Assembly: GCF_009857885.1 (NCBI RefSeq)
Contig: NZ_WWER01000010.1
Location: forward strand, 1-64,000
Length of the DNA: 64,000 bases
Origin: Pusillimonas sp. TS35
GTDB lineage: Bacteria > Pseudomonadota > Gammaproteobacteria > Burkholderiales > Burkholderiaceae_B
Direction of reading: 5' to 3'
The notes under the pieces are model-generated. The model saw only the letters and a list, made by a program, of their open reading frames with translations, was not told the DNA's origin and made no database searches. Positions 55,942 to 64,000 of this stretch are shown here, in pieces. The translations under genes and the position numbers were made by a program. Numbering within the stretch: position 1 is the stretch's first letter; the number at the start of each line of letters is the position of its first letter.

Positions 55942-56152
55942 TGCCGGGTACGAGGCCGGCGTTCAGCACGATTGTGATCGCGGCCTGCCTGCCATGCACG
56001 CCCAACTTGCGGCACGCATTCTGTATATGAAAATTAACCGTCCGCTCGGTAACGCCGAGGATAACGCCGGTTTCCCAGCTCGTCTTGCCCACTGACGCCC
56101 ACTGCAGGCATGACAATTCCCGTGTGGTAAGCGCTTTGTTTGGTTTCTCCAT
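55838..56152 (-). CDS. LuxR-type HTH protein without sensory domain (104 aa)
   Basis: Residues about 8-70 (LTTRELSCLQWASVGKTSWETGVILGVTERTVNFHIQNACRKLGV) are a complete LuxR/GerE helix-turn-helix, of the kind that follows autoinducer-binding domains. Nothing precedes it: the start at 56152 has AAGG 7-10 nt upstream. After the HTH the frame runs on about 34 residues antisense to the lipoprotein gene, in Pro/Arg-rich sequence typical of a shadow. It may be a free-standing HTH regulator or the decayed end of a LuxR solo that lost its ligand domain. Confidence 0.7.
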   Translation of the reverse strand: MEKPNKALTTRELSCLQWASVGKTSWETGVILGVTERTVNFHIQNACRKLGVHGRQAAITIVLNAGLVPGISEPYLSRVKIHPPEPVGTRLCQKLPVPRPRRLR

Positions 56153-56324
56153 TGCTATACCTTAATCCTGTAGTCGGTATCAGAATGTATCTGAAGTGGA
56201 CAGGTTTTATTCATTAAACAGGATGAATTTGCACTGGCAGATCGTTTAATTGCCATCGCAATTCCAGCCGGCGCCGGCCGGAGTGATAAACTATGCAGGC
56301 AACTTGTTTTCTGATTCCCCAGTA

Positions 56325-56379
56325 GTGCGCCGATTTGCTTGATCCGCTTGCGGGCGCCTCATAAATCCAGCTAAAGAGG
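56325..56379 (+). promoter_or_regulatory. SAM-II (SAM-alpha) riboswitch upstream of metX
   Basis: The 55 nt before metX match the SAM-II pattern from memory of the known metX example: P1 arms GCGCC (56327-56331) and GGCGC (56353-56357), conserved GATTT directly after the 5' arm, then ATAAAT (56361-56366), AGCTAAA (56369-56375) and AGG. The last element is also the metX ribosome-binding site, ending 5-6 bases before ATG. In this class SAM binding closes a pseudoknot that hides the ribosome site, so metX translation should fall when SAM is high. Confidence 0.82.
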
Positions 56380-56384
56380 TCCAT

Positions 56385-57644
56385 ATGGCCAATATCACTG
56401 CTGCTCCCGTTTCCGACGATTCCGTTTCAACGCCTGTGCCGCCTGCTGCGGTTGCGGTTGAAGTTCCTCCTGGTTCGGTGGGTGTCGTTTCTCCCCAGTT
56501 CATCGCGTTCGACGAACCCCTTGCACTGACAAGCGGGCAGGTGCTCCCGTCTTACGAGCTTGCCGTCGAAACCTATGGCACACTCAATCAAGCACGCAGC
56601 AATGCGGTGCTGATCTGCCACGCGCTGAATGCGTCGCACCATGTCGCAGGCATTTCGGCCGACAATCCCAAAGACATCGGTTGGTGGGACAACATGGTCG
56701 GGCCGGGCAAAGCGGTGGACACCGAAAGGTTCTTTGTCATTGGCATCAACAATATTGGTTCGTGCTTCGGCTCCACCGGGCCTGCCAGCATCAATCCTGC
56801 GACAGGCAAGCCTTGGGGGGCGGCTTTTCCCATGCTTACCGTTGAAGACTGGGTGCAGGCGCAGGCGCGTGTAGCGGATTATTTCGGTATTCAGAAGTTC
56901 GCTGCAGTCATGGGGGGGTCGCTAGGCGGCATGCAGGCGCTAAGCTGGGCCATCACCTGCCCCGAGCGCGTCGGACACTGTGTCGTCGTTGCCAGCACGC
57001 CACGATTGTCGGCGCAGAACATCGGCTTCAATGAGGTAGCGCGCCGTTCCATTATCAGCGACCCCGAGTTCCACGGCGGCGATTATTACGCGCACGGTGT
57101 TGTGCCGCGCCACGGCCTGTCAGTTGCGCGTATGGTCGGTCACATTACGTATCTGTCCGACGAAGACATGGCCGCCAAGTTCGGCCGCACCCAGCGCGAG
57201 CCAGGGCACAATGGCGATTTTCACTACGGCTACGACGTCGAATTCGAAGTCGAGTCCTACTTGCGCTATCAGGGCGAAAAGTTTTCACGCTATTTCGACG
57301 CCAACACCTATTTGTTGCTGACACGCGCGCTCGATTATTTCGACCCCGCGCGTAGCCATGGCGGCGATCTGGCCAAAGCACTCAGGCCAGCACAGGCCGA
57401 CTTCCTGCTGGTGTCGTTCACCACTGATTGGCGTTTTCCACCCGAGCGCTCACGCGAGATCGTCAGTGCGCTGCTCAAGAACGAGCGCCCCGTTACATAC
57501 GCGGAAATCAACGCGCCGCACGGCCACGATGCCTTCCTGCTGGATGACGCACGGTATCACGCCGTGGTGCAGGGTTATTACGATCGCATTGCGGCGGGGC
57601 TGGGTCTTCCCGAGCGCAAGCACATCACGGGGGTGCTGGCATGA
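56385..57644 (+). CDS. metX: Homoserine O-acyltransferase MetX
   Basis: Activates homoserine (acetyl- or succinyl-CoA) for methionine synthesis, 419 residues, alpha/beta hydrolase fold. Nucleophile Ser179 in MGGSLGGMQ; the catalytic His is in NAPHGHDAF and the Asp in TTDWRFPP. The N-terminal 33 residues are Pro/Val-rich and poorly conserved. MetX enzymes of this group often use succinyl-CoA; sequence alone does not settle it here. It follows the riboswitch and overlaps metW by four bases (ATGA). Confidence 0.96.
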   Translation: MANITAAPVSDDSVSTPVPPAAVAVEVPPGSVGVVSPQFIAFDEPLALTSGQVLPSYELAVETYGTLNQARSNAVLICHALNASHHVAGISADNPKDIGWWDNMVGPGKAVDTERFFVIGINNIGSCFGSTGPASINPATGKPWGAAFPMLTVEDWVQAQARVADYFGIQKFAAVMGGSLGGMQALSWAITCPERVGHCVVVASTPRLSAQNIGFNEVARRSIISDPEFHGGDYYAHGVVPRHGLSVARMVGHITYLSDEDMAAKFGRTQREPGHNGDFHYGYDVEFEVESYLRYQGEKFSRYFDANTYLLLTRALDYFDPARSHGGDLAKALRPAQADFLLVSFTTDWRFPPERSREIVSALLKNERPVTYAEINAPHGHDAFLLDDARYHAVVQGYYDRIAAGLGLPERKHITGVLA

Positions 57645-58264
57645 CCACATCCGTCGGGGTTCCGAGCCATCTGCGCGCCGATCTGATTCGCATCGCCAGT
57701 TGGATAGAGCCTGGCAGCCGGGTGCTTGACCTGGGTTGTGGCGACGGCGCTCTGCTCGCCTACCTGCAGGCCAACAAACAGGTGATCGGCGCCGGCGTCG
57801 AACTGAAAGACGAGCTTGTGATTGCATCGGTGCGTCGTGGTGTGAACGTGGTGCAGCAAAATCTCGAGGATGGGCTGGCGCTGTTCGGCGATCAGCAGTT
57901 TGATACGGTGGTGCTGTCCAAGACGCTGCAGTCCATGCACCAGACGGAGCATATTCTGCTCGAGATGGCGCGTGTCGCGCGTTATGGCATCGTGTCGTTC
58001 CCCAATTTTGGCTACTGGCCCCATGGCTGGTCTATCCTGCGTGGCCGCATGCCTGTCACAGGCGAAATGCCCTATCAATGGTTCGATACCCCCAACATCC
58101 ACCTGTGCACACTGAAGGATTTCGAAGATTTGGCGCAGGCGTTGCAGTTGAGGATTACCCATCTGGCTACTTTCAACCGCAACAAAGAAGTTAAACTCAT
58201 GCCGGGCTGGCGTAGTACGCTGGCCGTGTATCGCTTCGAGTCGCCGCACCACCAGGAGTCCTGA
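57641..58264 (+). CDS. metW: Methionine biosynthesis protein MetW
   Basis: A 207-residue class I methyltransferase-fold protein with SAM site [15 protein letters not shown] near residue 28. MetW works with MetX in many proteobacteria and is needed for full homoserine acyltransferase activity. Its start overlaps the metX stop, so it is translationally coupled and falls under the same riboswitch. Family blocks [18 protein letters not shown] and [15 protein letters not shown] are present. Confidence 0.94.
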   Translation: MTTSVGVPSHLRADLIRIASWIEPGSRVLDLGCGDGALLAYLQANKQVIGAGVELKDELVIASVRRGVNVVQQNLEDGLALFGDQQFDTVVLSKTLQSMHQTEHILLEMARVARYGIVSFPNFGYWPHGWSILRGRMPVTGEMPYQWFDTPNIHLCTLKDFEDLAQALQLRITHLATFNRNKEVKLMPGWRSTLAVYRFESPHHQES

Positions 58265-58272
58265 CCATCGCT

Positions 58273-59520
58273 GTGTCCCGCCTATACACCAGCCCCCGCG
58301 TCTTTCCGCTGCTGATTCTGGGTTTTTCCAGCGGGCTGCCGTTGGCGCTGACGAGCGGCACGTTGCAGGCATGGGCCACGGTCGAGGGTATTTCGCTGCA
58401 GAGCATAGGCTTTCTCACGCTCATCGGCACCGCCTATACCATCAAGTTCCTGTGGGCGCCTCTGGTCGACCGCTATGCGCCACCGGTGCTGGGGCGCAGG
58501 CGCGGGTGGGTGTTTTTTACGCAATTCCTGCTCGCCGCCGCGATCGCCGGCATGGGTTTTCTGCAGCCGTCGGCGCATCTGGGCCTGCTGGCCGCCGTGG
58601 CCGTCATGGTGGCATTCTTTTCGGCCACGCAGGATATCGCGTTCGATGCCTACAGCACTGATGTCCTGCGCCACGAAGAGCGCGCTGCGGGAGCGGCGGT
58701 GAAGGTGCTGGGCTATCGACTTGCCATGATTGTGTCGGGTGGGCTGGCGTTGGTGCTGGCGGATCAGTGGCTGGGCTGGCAGGGTATGTATGTCGCCATG
58801 GGCGGCCTGATGGCGCTGTGCGCCATTGCCACCGTGCTGGCGCCCGAGCCAGAAGTGCTGGCAAAAGCGCCCCGTAGCCTGCGCGAGGCAGTGGTGGAGC
58901 CACTGGCCGAGTTCTTCGGTCGCCCCGGCGCACTGACGGTGCTCTTGCTTATCGTCCTTTACAAGCTGGGCGACGCCTTTGCTGGGGCGCTCTCTACCAC
59001 CTTTTTGTTGCGTGGCGCGGGGTTCAGTGTTTCTGAGGTCGGCACGATCAATAAAGTGTTCGGCCTGGCTGCCACCATATTAGGGGCGCTGGCTGGCGGC
59101 GCCATCATGGCGCGCCTGGGTCTGTACCGTTCGTTGATGCTGTTTGGCTTGCTTCAGGCAGCATCCAATTTCGGCTATTGGTTACTGGCGGTCACCCCGC
59201 CGCACCTGTACTTTATGGCATTGGTGGTAGCGGTGGAGAACCTGTGCGGCGGGCTGGGCACCGCTGCTTTTGTGGCGTTGCTCATGGCGCTGTGCAAGCA
59301 TGAGTTTTCTGCAACGCAGTTCGCACTGCTGTCAGCACTTTCAGCCGTAGGGCGCACCTATTTGGCCGGGCCATTTACGCCGCCCTTGGTCGAAACGTTG
59401 GGCTGGCCCGGGTTTTTCGTGCTGACGATCGCCATCGCGATACCCGGCCTGCTGCTGTTGCGGCTGCGGCGCGACGACGTCATACGCCTGGACACGGATG
59501 CAGAGCCGCCCGCTGGGTAA
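58273..59520 (+). CDS. ampG: AmpG-like muropeptide permease
   Basis: Major-facilitator membrane protein, 415 residues, about 12 segments. The beginning (VFPLLILGFSSGLPLALTSGTLQAW) and ATQDIAFDAYSTDVL are characteristic of AmpG, which imports anhydromuropeptides for cell-wall recycling and beta-lactamase control. The start is GTG at 58273, 8 bp after metW. No ampC or ampR gene is in the window. Confidence 0.9.
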   Translation: MSRLYTSPRVFPLLILGFSSGLPLALTSGTLQAWATVEGISLQSIGFLTLIGTAYTIKFLWAPLVDRYAPPVLGRRRGWVFFTQFLLAAAIAGMGFLQPSAHLGLLAAVAVMVAFFSATQDIAFDAYSTDVLRHEERAAGAAVKVLGYRLAMIVSGGLALVLADQWLGWQGMYVAMGGLMALCAIATVLAPEPEVLAKAPRSLREAVVEPLAEFFGRPGALTVLLLIVLYKLGDAFAGALSTTFLLRGAGFSVSEVGTINKVFGLAATILGALAGGAIMARLGLYRSLMLFGLLQAASNFGYWLLAVTPPHLYFMALVVAVENLCGGLGTAAFVALLMALCKHEFSATQFALLSALSAVGRTYLAGPFTPPLVETLGWPGFFVLTIAIAIPGLLLLRLRRDDVIRLDTDAEPPAG

Positions 59521-59563
59521 CCGCATGGTAAAGATGGTCTAGCGCGGGCGTTGGCTGGGCGTG

Positions 59564-60283
59564 TCAGCTGCGCGGAGGGATGTTCAGCCCTTTTTGCACC
59601 GCTGGCCTGGCCACGAAGGCATCCAGGCTGCGGGCCACGTTGCCGAAATCATTGAAGCCCACCAAGTCGCCGGCCTCATAAAAACCGATCAGATTGCGCA
59701 CCCACGGGAAAATGGCGATATCTGCGATCGTGTAGTCATCGCCCATCACCCACTGGCGCCCCGCCAGCCTGCCGTCGAGTACACCGAGCAGCCGACGCGA
59801 TTCAGCGACATAGCGGTCGCGCGGGCGCTTGTCTTCATAGTCTTTACCTGCAAAGCGATGAAAAAAACCCAGCTGGCCGAACATGGGCCCGATGCCGCCC
59901 ATCTGGAACATCAGCCACTGAATGGTTTCGTAGCGGCGAGCGGCATCCCGAGGCAACAGTTTGCCGGATTTTTCCGCCAGGTAGATCAGGATCGCACCGG
60001 ATTCGAACAGCCCCAGCGGCTGGCCGCCTGGCCCGTTTGGATCGAGAATTGCAGGGATTTTGTTGTTGGGGTTTAGGGAAAGAAATTCTGGCGACATCTG
60101 GTCGTGGCGGTCGAAGCTGACCAGGTGCGCCTCGTAAGGCAGGCCGGTTTCTTCGAGCATGATGGAAACCTTGACGCCGTTGGGCGTGGGCAGCGAATAC
60201 AGCTGGATGCGATCCGGGTGCTGCGCAGGCCATTTTTTGGTGATCGGGAAGGCTGACAACGAGATATCTGACAACGCGTTCAT
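59564..60283 (-). CDS. Glutathione S-transferase (YfcG/YghU-like)
   Basis: A 239-residue protein with the GST N-terminal thioredoxin fold (IQLYSLPTPNGVKVSIMLEETGLPYE, NPNNKIPAI, ESGAILIYLAEK) and an all-helical C-terminal domain (YTIADIAIFPWVRN). The TPNG motif with Asn in the active-site position is that of the Nu-class enzymes YfcG/YghU, which reduce disulfides. It is convergent with ampG, 43 bp apart. Confidence 0.92.
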   Translation of the reverse strand: MNALSDISLSAFPITKKWPAQHPDRIQLYSLPTPNGVKVSIMLEETGLPYEAHLVSFDRHDQMSPEFLSLNPNNKIPAILDPNGPGGQPLGLFESGAILIYLAEKSGKLLPRDAARRYETIQWLMFQMGGIGPMFGQLGFFHRFAGKDYEDKRPRDRYVAESRRLLGVLDGRLAGRQWVMGDDYTIADIAIFPWVRNLIGFYEAGDLVGFNDFGNVARSLDAFVARPAVQKGLNIPPRS

Positions 60284-60458
60284 CTGCGGGATCCTGTTAA
60301 TGCGTTAAAGGGACCATGAGAAAGGTGGAGCCGTGGCCCATTGCGGCAGAGGCACGGTACTACCCGATGGTAACGCGTTACATGCCGCCGGGCGATGGCG
60401 CGCGGCTGGGGTGAAAAAGATGATGCGATGGTGCCAGATACAAAAAAATAATAATACA

Positions 60459-60477
60459 ATTGAGACTGGTTCTCATT
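60459..60477 (+). promoter_or_regulatory. Fur-box-like site before the iron operon
   Basis: ATTGAGACTGGTTCTCATT holds the inverted TGAGA/TCTCA halves and closely resembles Fur boxes of the AATGAGAATnATTCTCATT form. It ends 19 bp before the first start codon and lies next to an AT-rich TACAAT, a likely -10. It predicts repression by iron. Confidence 0.7.
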
Positions 60478-60496
60478 AGCAAAAATAGCTCAAGAC

Positions 60497-60799
60497 ATGC
60501 TCAATGCGCAAAATCCAGGCGTACCGCTTTCCTACCGCCTCAACGTCGCTTCGCGGGCCGTGCTGGCAATCGGGGGTGGATACGTGCTGTCGGCCCTTGT
60601 AGCGGCAAGCCTGGGTGCAGCGCTTCCTCTGCCCCGCATACAGGCGGCGCTCGCCGCTACACTGCTGGCATTTGTCGTCCACGCCTGCTTTGCCATCTGG
60701 GTATTTTGCGTCGGCTCCACCGCACGCGCGTGGCTGGGCTGGCTTGTACTGGTCTTGGCACCTGCGTTGCATGTGTGGTGGCTGAGGGCCGCATCATGA
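60497..60799 (+). CDS. DUF3649 membrane protein
   Basis: A 100-residue inner-membrane protein with three hydrophobic segments, of the DUF3649 family (SYRLNVASRAVLAIGGGYVLSALVAASL). Such genes occur in Fur-controlled siderophore uptake operons. Its stop overlaps the PepSY gene start (ATGA). Precise function is unknown. Confidence 0.85.
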   Translation: MLNAQNPGVPLSYRLNVASRAVLAIGGGYVLSALVAASLGAALPLPRIQAALAATLLAFVVHACFAIWVFCVGSTARAWLGWLVLVLAPALHVWWLRAAS

Positions 60800-62520
60800 A
60801 GGGCATGGGCTTCCGGCAGTCCAATGCCTGGCTGCATACATGGGCCGGCCTGGTGTTGGGGTGGTTGTTGTTTGCGGTGTTCGTTACTGGCACACTCAGC
60901 TTCTTTCGCGACGAAATCAGTGGCTGGATGAGGCCCGAGCTGCACGCCTCGCAGCCTGATGCGGGCTCTGCCATGCGCGCTGTGGCTGCCGTGCAGCACG
61001 TTGCGCCAGGGGCAACCGCTTGGTCAATCACCCTGCCCAACGAACGTAGCCGTGTCATCCAACTGCAATGGAACGACGCCGAATCACCGGCTGACAAGTC
61101 GCGCGGCAAGCATGCCGTGCTCGACGCCGCGACAGGCGAGCAGTTGCATGCGCGCAATACACGCGGCGCGGATTTTTTCTACCGCTTTCATTTCGAGCTT
61201 TATGGTATGCCCTATTGGGCGGGGCGCTGGGTGGTGGGCACGGCGACCATGTTCATGCTGGTTGCGCTGCTCAGCGGCATCGTGACGCACAAAAAAATAT
61301 TTGCCGACTTCTTCACTTTCCGCCGCCGAAAGGGGCAGCGCTCCTGGATGGATGTGCATAACGTCTTGGGTGTGCTGGCGCTGCCGTTTCATTTGCTTAT
61401 TACCTACAGCGGGCTGATCCTGTTGATGGCTACGCTGATGCCCTGGGCAATCCACACGGTCTATCGTGGCGATGCGTCCGCCGCCTATTCGGATCTGCGC
61501 GGCGATATCTTTCGCGTCACCGAGTTCCGCCGGCCGTCGCCACCGGGGTCGGTGCCGCTTACCGATCTGGCTCCTCTCATTGAACAGGCGCGGCAGCGCT
61601 GGCCACACGGTATTGCAAGCATTGCCGTTGCGCATGCTGGCACGCCGGGCGCCATCGTTGAGTTGCAGGCGCGTGTCAACAATACGCTCTCGGGGCGAGG
61701 CTGGGGCGAGCGGATGCGCTACAGCGGCGTTACGGGCGAACCGCTGGGCGCGCCACAGCCGCCGGCTCTGGGTGGTGCCGCCAGTGTTTACAACGTCACG
61801 ACTGCGCTGCACATGGCCCATTATGCGGGGGCTTGGCTGCGTTGGCTGTGCTTTTTCAGTGGCGTGTTGGGCTCGGCCATGGTTGCAACGGGGTTGATAC
61901 TGTGGGTAGTCAAGCGCCTGCCACAGCAGCGCAAGGCGGGCCGGCACTTTGGGCACAGGTTGGTCGAGTGCCTGAACGTCGGCGCCATCGCCGGCTTGCT
62001 GGTCGCCGTCGCAGCCTATTTCTGGGCCAATCGGCTGTTGCCGGTCGGCTTGGCGGGGCGGGCAGGTTGGGAAGTCAACATCTTTTTTCTCGCGTGGCTG
62101 GTATGCGCGGTGCATCCTTGGTGGCGTCCGCACCGCACGGCATGGAAGGAGCAGTGCCTGGCCATTGCTGTGCTGTATGCAGGGCTGCCCTTGAGCAATA
62201 TCCCTTACCCTAACAGCCACCTGCTGGCCACGTTGTCGCACGGCAATTGGCTGGTGGCAGGTGTCGACTGCGTCTTTCTGGCTGTGGCGCTGCTGGCCTT
62301 GATGGCGCAATGGTATTTGCGTGTGCCTTCTGCGGCTGCCGCAGTTGCGGCGCGGGCACAGCGGGGCAACGCAACACCTATGCCCGCCTCGGTCCCTGCG
62401 GTGGGCGCGCCATACCCGCGGGTGACGCCGGGCGCGATCGTGCGCGTTGCACCAGGTGGATCGGCCGATGGGGCTGCCGCTGGCGGCAATCAATACTCCG
62501 GCGGGGTAGGTGCTTCATGA
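60796..62520 (+). CDS. PepSY-associated TM protein (probable siderophore-iron reductase)
   Basis: A 574-residue inner-membrane protein with PepSY-type TM helices (NAWLHTWAGLVLGWLLFAVFVTGTLSFFRDEI at the start, WMDVHNVLGVLALPFHLLITYSG in the middle) and a periplasmic domain between. Conserved His residues near the membrane segments suggest haem binding. Related proteins are proposed to reduce ferric siderophores. The last 60 residues are Ala/Pro-rich. Frame upstream of 60796 is a shadow of the DUF3649 gene. Middle gene of a three-gene operon with four-base overlaps on both sides. Confidence 0.9.
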   Translation: MKGMGFRQSNAWLHTWAGLVLGWLLFAVFVTGTLSFFRDEISGWMRPELHASQPDAGSAMRAVAAVQHVAPGATAWSITLPNERSRVIQLQWNDAESPADKSRGKHAVLDAATGEQLHARNTRGADFFYRFHFELYGMPYWAGRWVVGTATMFMLVALLSGIVTHKKIFADFFTFRRRKGQRSWMDVHNVLGVLALPFHLLITYSGLILLMATLMPWAIHTVYRGDASAAYSDLRGDIFRVTEFRRPSPPGSVPLTDLAPLIEQARQRWPHGIASIAVAHAGTPGAIVELQARVNNTLSGRGWGERMRYSGVTGEPLGAPQPPALGGAASVYNVTTALHMAHYAGAWLRWLCFFSGVLGSAMVATGLILWVVKRLPQQRKAGRHFGHRLVECLNVGAIAGLLVAVAAYFWANRLLPVGLAGRAGWEVNIFFLAWLVCAVHPWWRPHRTAWKEQCLAIAVLYAGLPLSNIPYPNSHLLATLSHGNWLVAGVDCVFLAVALLALMAQWYLRVPSAAAAVAARAQRGNATPMPASVPAVGAPYPRVTPGAIVRVAPGGSADGAAAGGNQYSGGVGAS

Positions 62521-62831
62521 CGATAGCATTGGCGATGTCGGGTATGGCCGCGCTCAGCCTGGGTATGGCGCGCCATTACGGGCAAGTATTCGGTGGCGTG
62601 CCGGCGTGGGGGTGGGCCCGACTACTCAAGTGCGTTGGTTGGTCGCTGGTGCTGGGGGCGTTGGTGCCTGCGGTGAGTGCCGAAGGGGCTTCGGTGGGGG
62701 CCGCTCTTTGGGTTGTCGAGCTTACCTTTGCTGCATTGGCCGTTACGTTGCTGCACAGTTACGCGCCACGCTTGGTGGCGCCCGCCGGGTTGCTGGCGCT
62801 TGCCCTGGCGGTGTTGCAGGCAGGCGCGTAG
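62517..62831 (+). CDS. DUF3325 membrane protein
   Basis: A 104-residue membrane protein with three or four hydrophobic segments, of the DUF3325 family usually found after PepSY and DUF3649 genes. The ATG overlaps the PepSY stop (ATGA). Last gene of the iron operon. No TonB-dependent receptor is encoded beside it, which is unusual for such operons. Confidence 0.85.
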   Translation: MTIALAMSGMAALSLGMARHYGQVFGGVPAWGWARLLKCVGWSLVLGALVPAVSAEGASVGAALWVVELTFAALAVTLLHSYAPRLVAPAGLLALALAVLQAGA

Positions 62832-62942
62832 GGTTGCAAGCGATACGGCAATATGTTGCCGGTCGGCCAGCTTTGCGTTACGGTGACACAGGCGCGGCAC
62901 TTCAGCGTTGCCGCGCCGTTAACGCTGAACTGACGCCTGCGT

Positions 62943-63731
62943 TCAACCCGCCAAGGTTGTGTCGTAGTCTATTGTCAGCGGCGCGTGGTCGCTAAAGCGT
63001 TCATCCTTGTAAATACTGGCCTGGCGGGCGGTGGCGGCAATATCGGTGGTGGCAATCTGGTAGTCGATGCGCCACCCTACGTTCTTGGCCCAAGCCTGCC
63101 CGCGGTTGCTCCACCAGGTATAGGCTTCGCCGGTGGCGTCGGGATACAGGCCCCGGTATACGTCTTTCCAGCCGATGTTATCGAACACACGCGTCAGCCA
63201 AGCGCGCTCTTCGGGCAGAAAACCGCTGTTTTTCAGGTTGCCCTTCCAGTTCTTGAGGTCGATTTCTTTGTGTGCGATGTTCCAGTCGCCGCAAAGGATT
63301 ACCCTTCGGCCGCACTTGGCGAGGTCTTCCAGGTGTCCAAAAAAGTGCTCCATGAAAACATACTTCGCGGCTTGGCGGTGGTCACCGCTGGAGCCTGAGG
63401 GCAGGTAGAGTGAAATGATTGAAAGGGTGTCGTACACCAGCTCCAGGTAGCGGCCTTCGGCGTCGATTTCAGGCACGCCCAGCCCTTCAATGATCTGCAG
63501 CGGTTGCTGGCGGGCGTAGATCCCCACGCCGCTATAGCCTTTTTTCTCGGCGTAATGAAAGTAGCCGTAATAGCCATCGGGGTTTAGCATTTCCGCCGTC
63601 ATGTTGTCGGCCTGGGCCTTGAGCTCCTGCATGCAGACGAAATCTGCGTGCTGTTGAGGCAACCATTGCAGAAAGCCTTTGTTGACGGCGGAACGGATGC
63701 CATTGAGGTTGGCGGAAATGACACGAAGCAT
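62943..63731 (-). CDS. xthA: Exodeoxyribonuclease III
   Basis: DNA repair nuclease (AP endonuclease and 3' exonuclease), 262 residues. Starts MLRVISANLNGIRSA, with the metal-binding Glu in MQELKAQ, catalytic GDWNIAH (Asp-Asn pair), and C-terminal RIDYQIAT and SDHAPLTID with the catalytic His. Length and motifs are standard. It ends 111 bp after the iron operon and is convergent with it. Confidence 0.95.
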   Translation of the reverse strand: MLRVISANLNGIRSAVNKGFLQWLPQQHADFVCMQELKAQADNMTAEMLNPDGYYGYFHYAEKKGYSGVGIYARQQPLQIIEGLGVPEIDAEGRYLELVYDTLSIISLYLPSGSSGDHRQAAKYVFMEHFFGHLEDLAKCGRRVILCGDWNIAHKEIDLKNWKGNLKNSGFLPEERAWLTRVFDNIGWKDVYRGLYPDATGEAYTWWSNRGQAWAKNVGWRIDYQIATTDIAATARQASIYKDERFSDHAPLTIDYDTTLAG

Positions 63732-63769
63732 ACGGCGGGGGATCTCGATAAAAGAATTGTGAAAGATGA

Positions 63770-64000
63770 CTATGATTTGCCGCGCATGGCATCAAGGCTC
63801 CACGGACCAGGGCCCGCAAAGATGATGTAGAAGAACACAAAGCAGAACAGCACCGCTGCTTCGCCGCCATTAAGAATGGGCAGAAGCAAGGAGCCGCTGG
63901 CTGCGACGTGCCCAATGAAGTATGCCGCAGCGCTGAAGCCTGAGGCGACGAAAGCCGCCAGGCGTGTGAATAGCCCAAGCACCAGGAGGATGCCGAAAAC
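63770..64000 (-). CDS. DoxX-family membrane protein, C-terminal part (cut by window end)
   Basis: The frame is open from the right window edge and ends at 63770, giving the last 76 residues. Hydrophobic segments (FGILLVLGLFTRLAAFVASGF, AVLFCFVFFYIIFAGPGPWSLD) and the final PGPWSLD match DoxX-like proteins. A GTG at 63982 is inside the gene and not its start. The N-terminal half lies outside the window. Confidence 0.85.
   Translation of the reverse strand, partial: VFGILLVLGLFTRLAAFVASGFSAAAYFIGHVAASGSLLLPILNGGEAAVLFCFVFFYIIFAGPGPWSLDAMRGKS

Overview
The window is about 62% GC over most of its length and looks like a chromosome segment of a betaproteobacterium of the order Burkholderiales, most probably family Alcaligenaceae (Bordetella/Achromobacter/Pusillimonas-like). 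The reasons are the hemA-prfA-prmC-grxD-ubiX block, an atpIBEFHAGDC operon with hemE and priA close by, the metX-metW pair, a DUF3649-PepSY-DUF3325 iron operon, and protein sequences typical of that group. No species can be named from the sequence alone.

Layout. 1-4027: the AT-richer end of a genomic island integrated at tRNA-Phe(GAA). It holds a P4-type tyrosine integrase, an 81-residue orphan, a DUF5677-like protein and the tail of another gene. 4.3-8.6 kb: housekeeping operon hemA, prfA, prmC, grxD, ubiX. 8.8-13.9 kb: a large MscS-type channel, ttcA, folB and a thioredoxin-reductase-like flavoprotein, then nine copies of a 14-bp repeat. 14.1-24.9 kb: a self-contained catabolic cluster (aldehyde dehydrogenase, Rieske oxygenase, its reductase, GMC alcohol dehydrogenase, two paralogous GntR regulators) facing a TRAP transporter (DctP, DctQ, DctM). 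The two outer promoters of this cluster carry the same 19-bp operator with one difference. The enzyme set fits oxidation of a methyl or ether-linked carbon through alcohol and aldehyde to acid on an imported organic acid.

25-46.6 kb: an M61 peptidase, an enoyl-CoA hydratase, the complete F1Fo ATP synthase operon with promoter and terminator, a pseudo-receiver/Fis-type regulator, hemE, a region with DnaA-box-like sites, priA, rep, a small unknown protein with an elaborate promoter, a CaiB-type CoA-transferase, a 3-hydroxyacyl-CoA dehydrogenase and a membrane-anchored di-haem cytochrome c. 46.9-53.6 kb: tRNA-Arg(CCG), an EAL/CBS/GGDEF protein divergent from a YcgR-like PilZ protein (a c-di-GMP pair), a thioesterase, a DUF2520 protein, and BON-domain, DUF3008 and Crp/Fnr genes. 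53.8-64 kb: gshA, a small lipoprotein gene overlapping an antisense LuxR-HTH gene, metX with an apparent SAM-II riboswitch, metW, an AmpG-like permease, a GST, an iron-type operon behind a Fur-like box, exonuclease III, and a DoxX gene cut by the window end.

The items most worth following are the shared operator that ties the catabolic genes to the TRAP transporter, the SAM-II riboswitch before metX, the phospho-site-less receiver/Fis protein, the doubly repeated palindrome in the promoter at 42.4 kb, and the DnaA-box cluster between hemE and priA.
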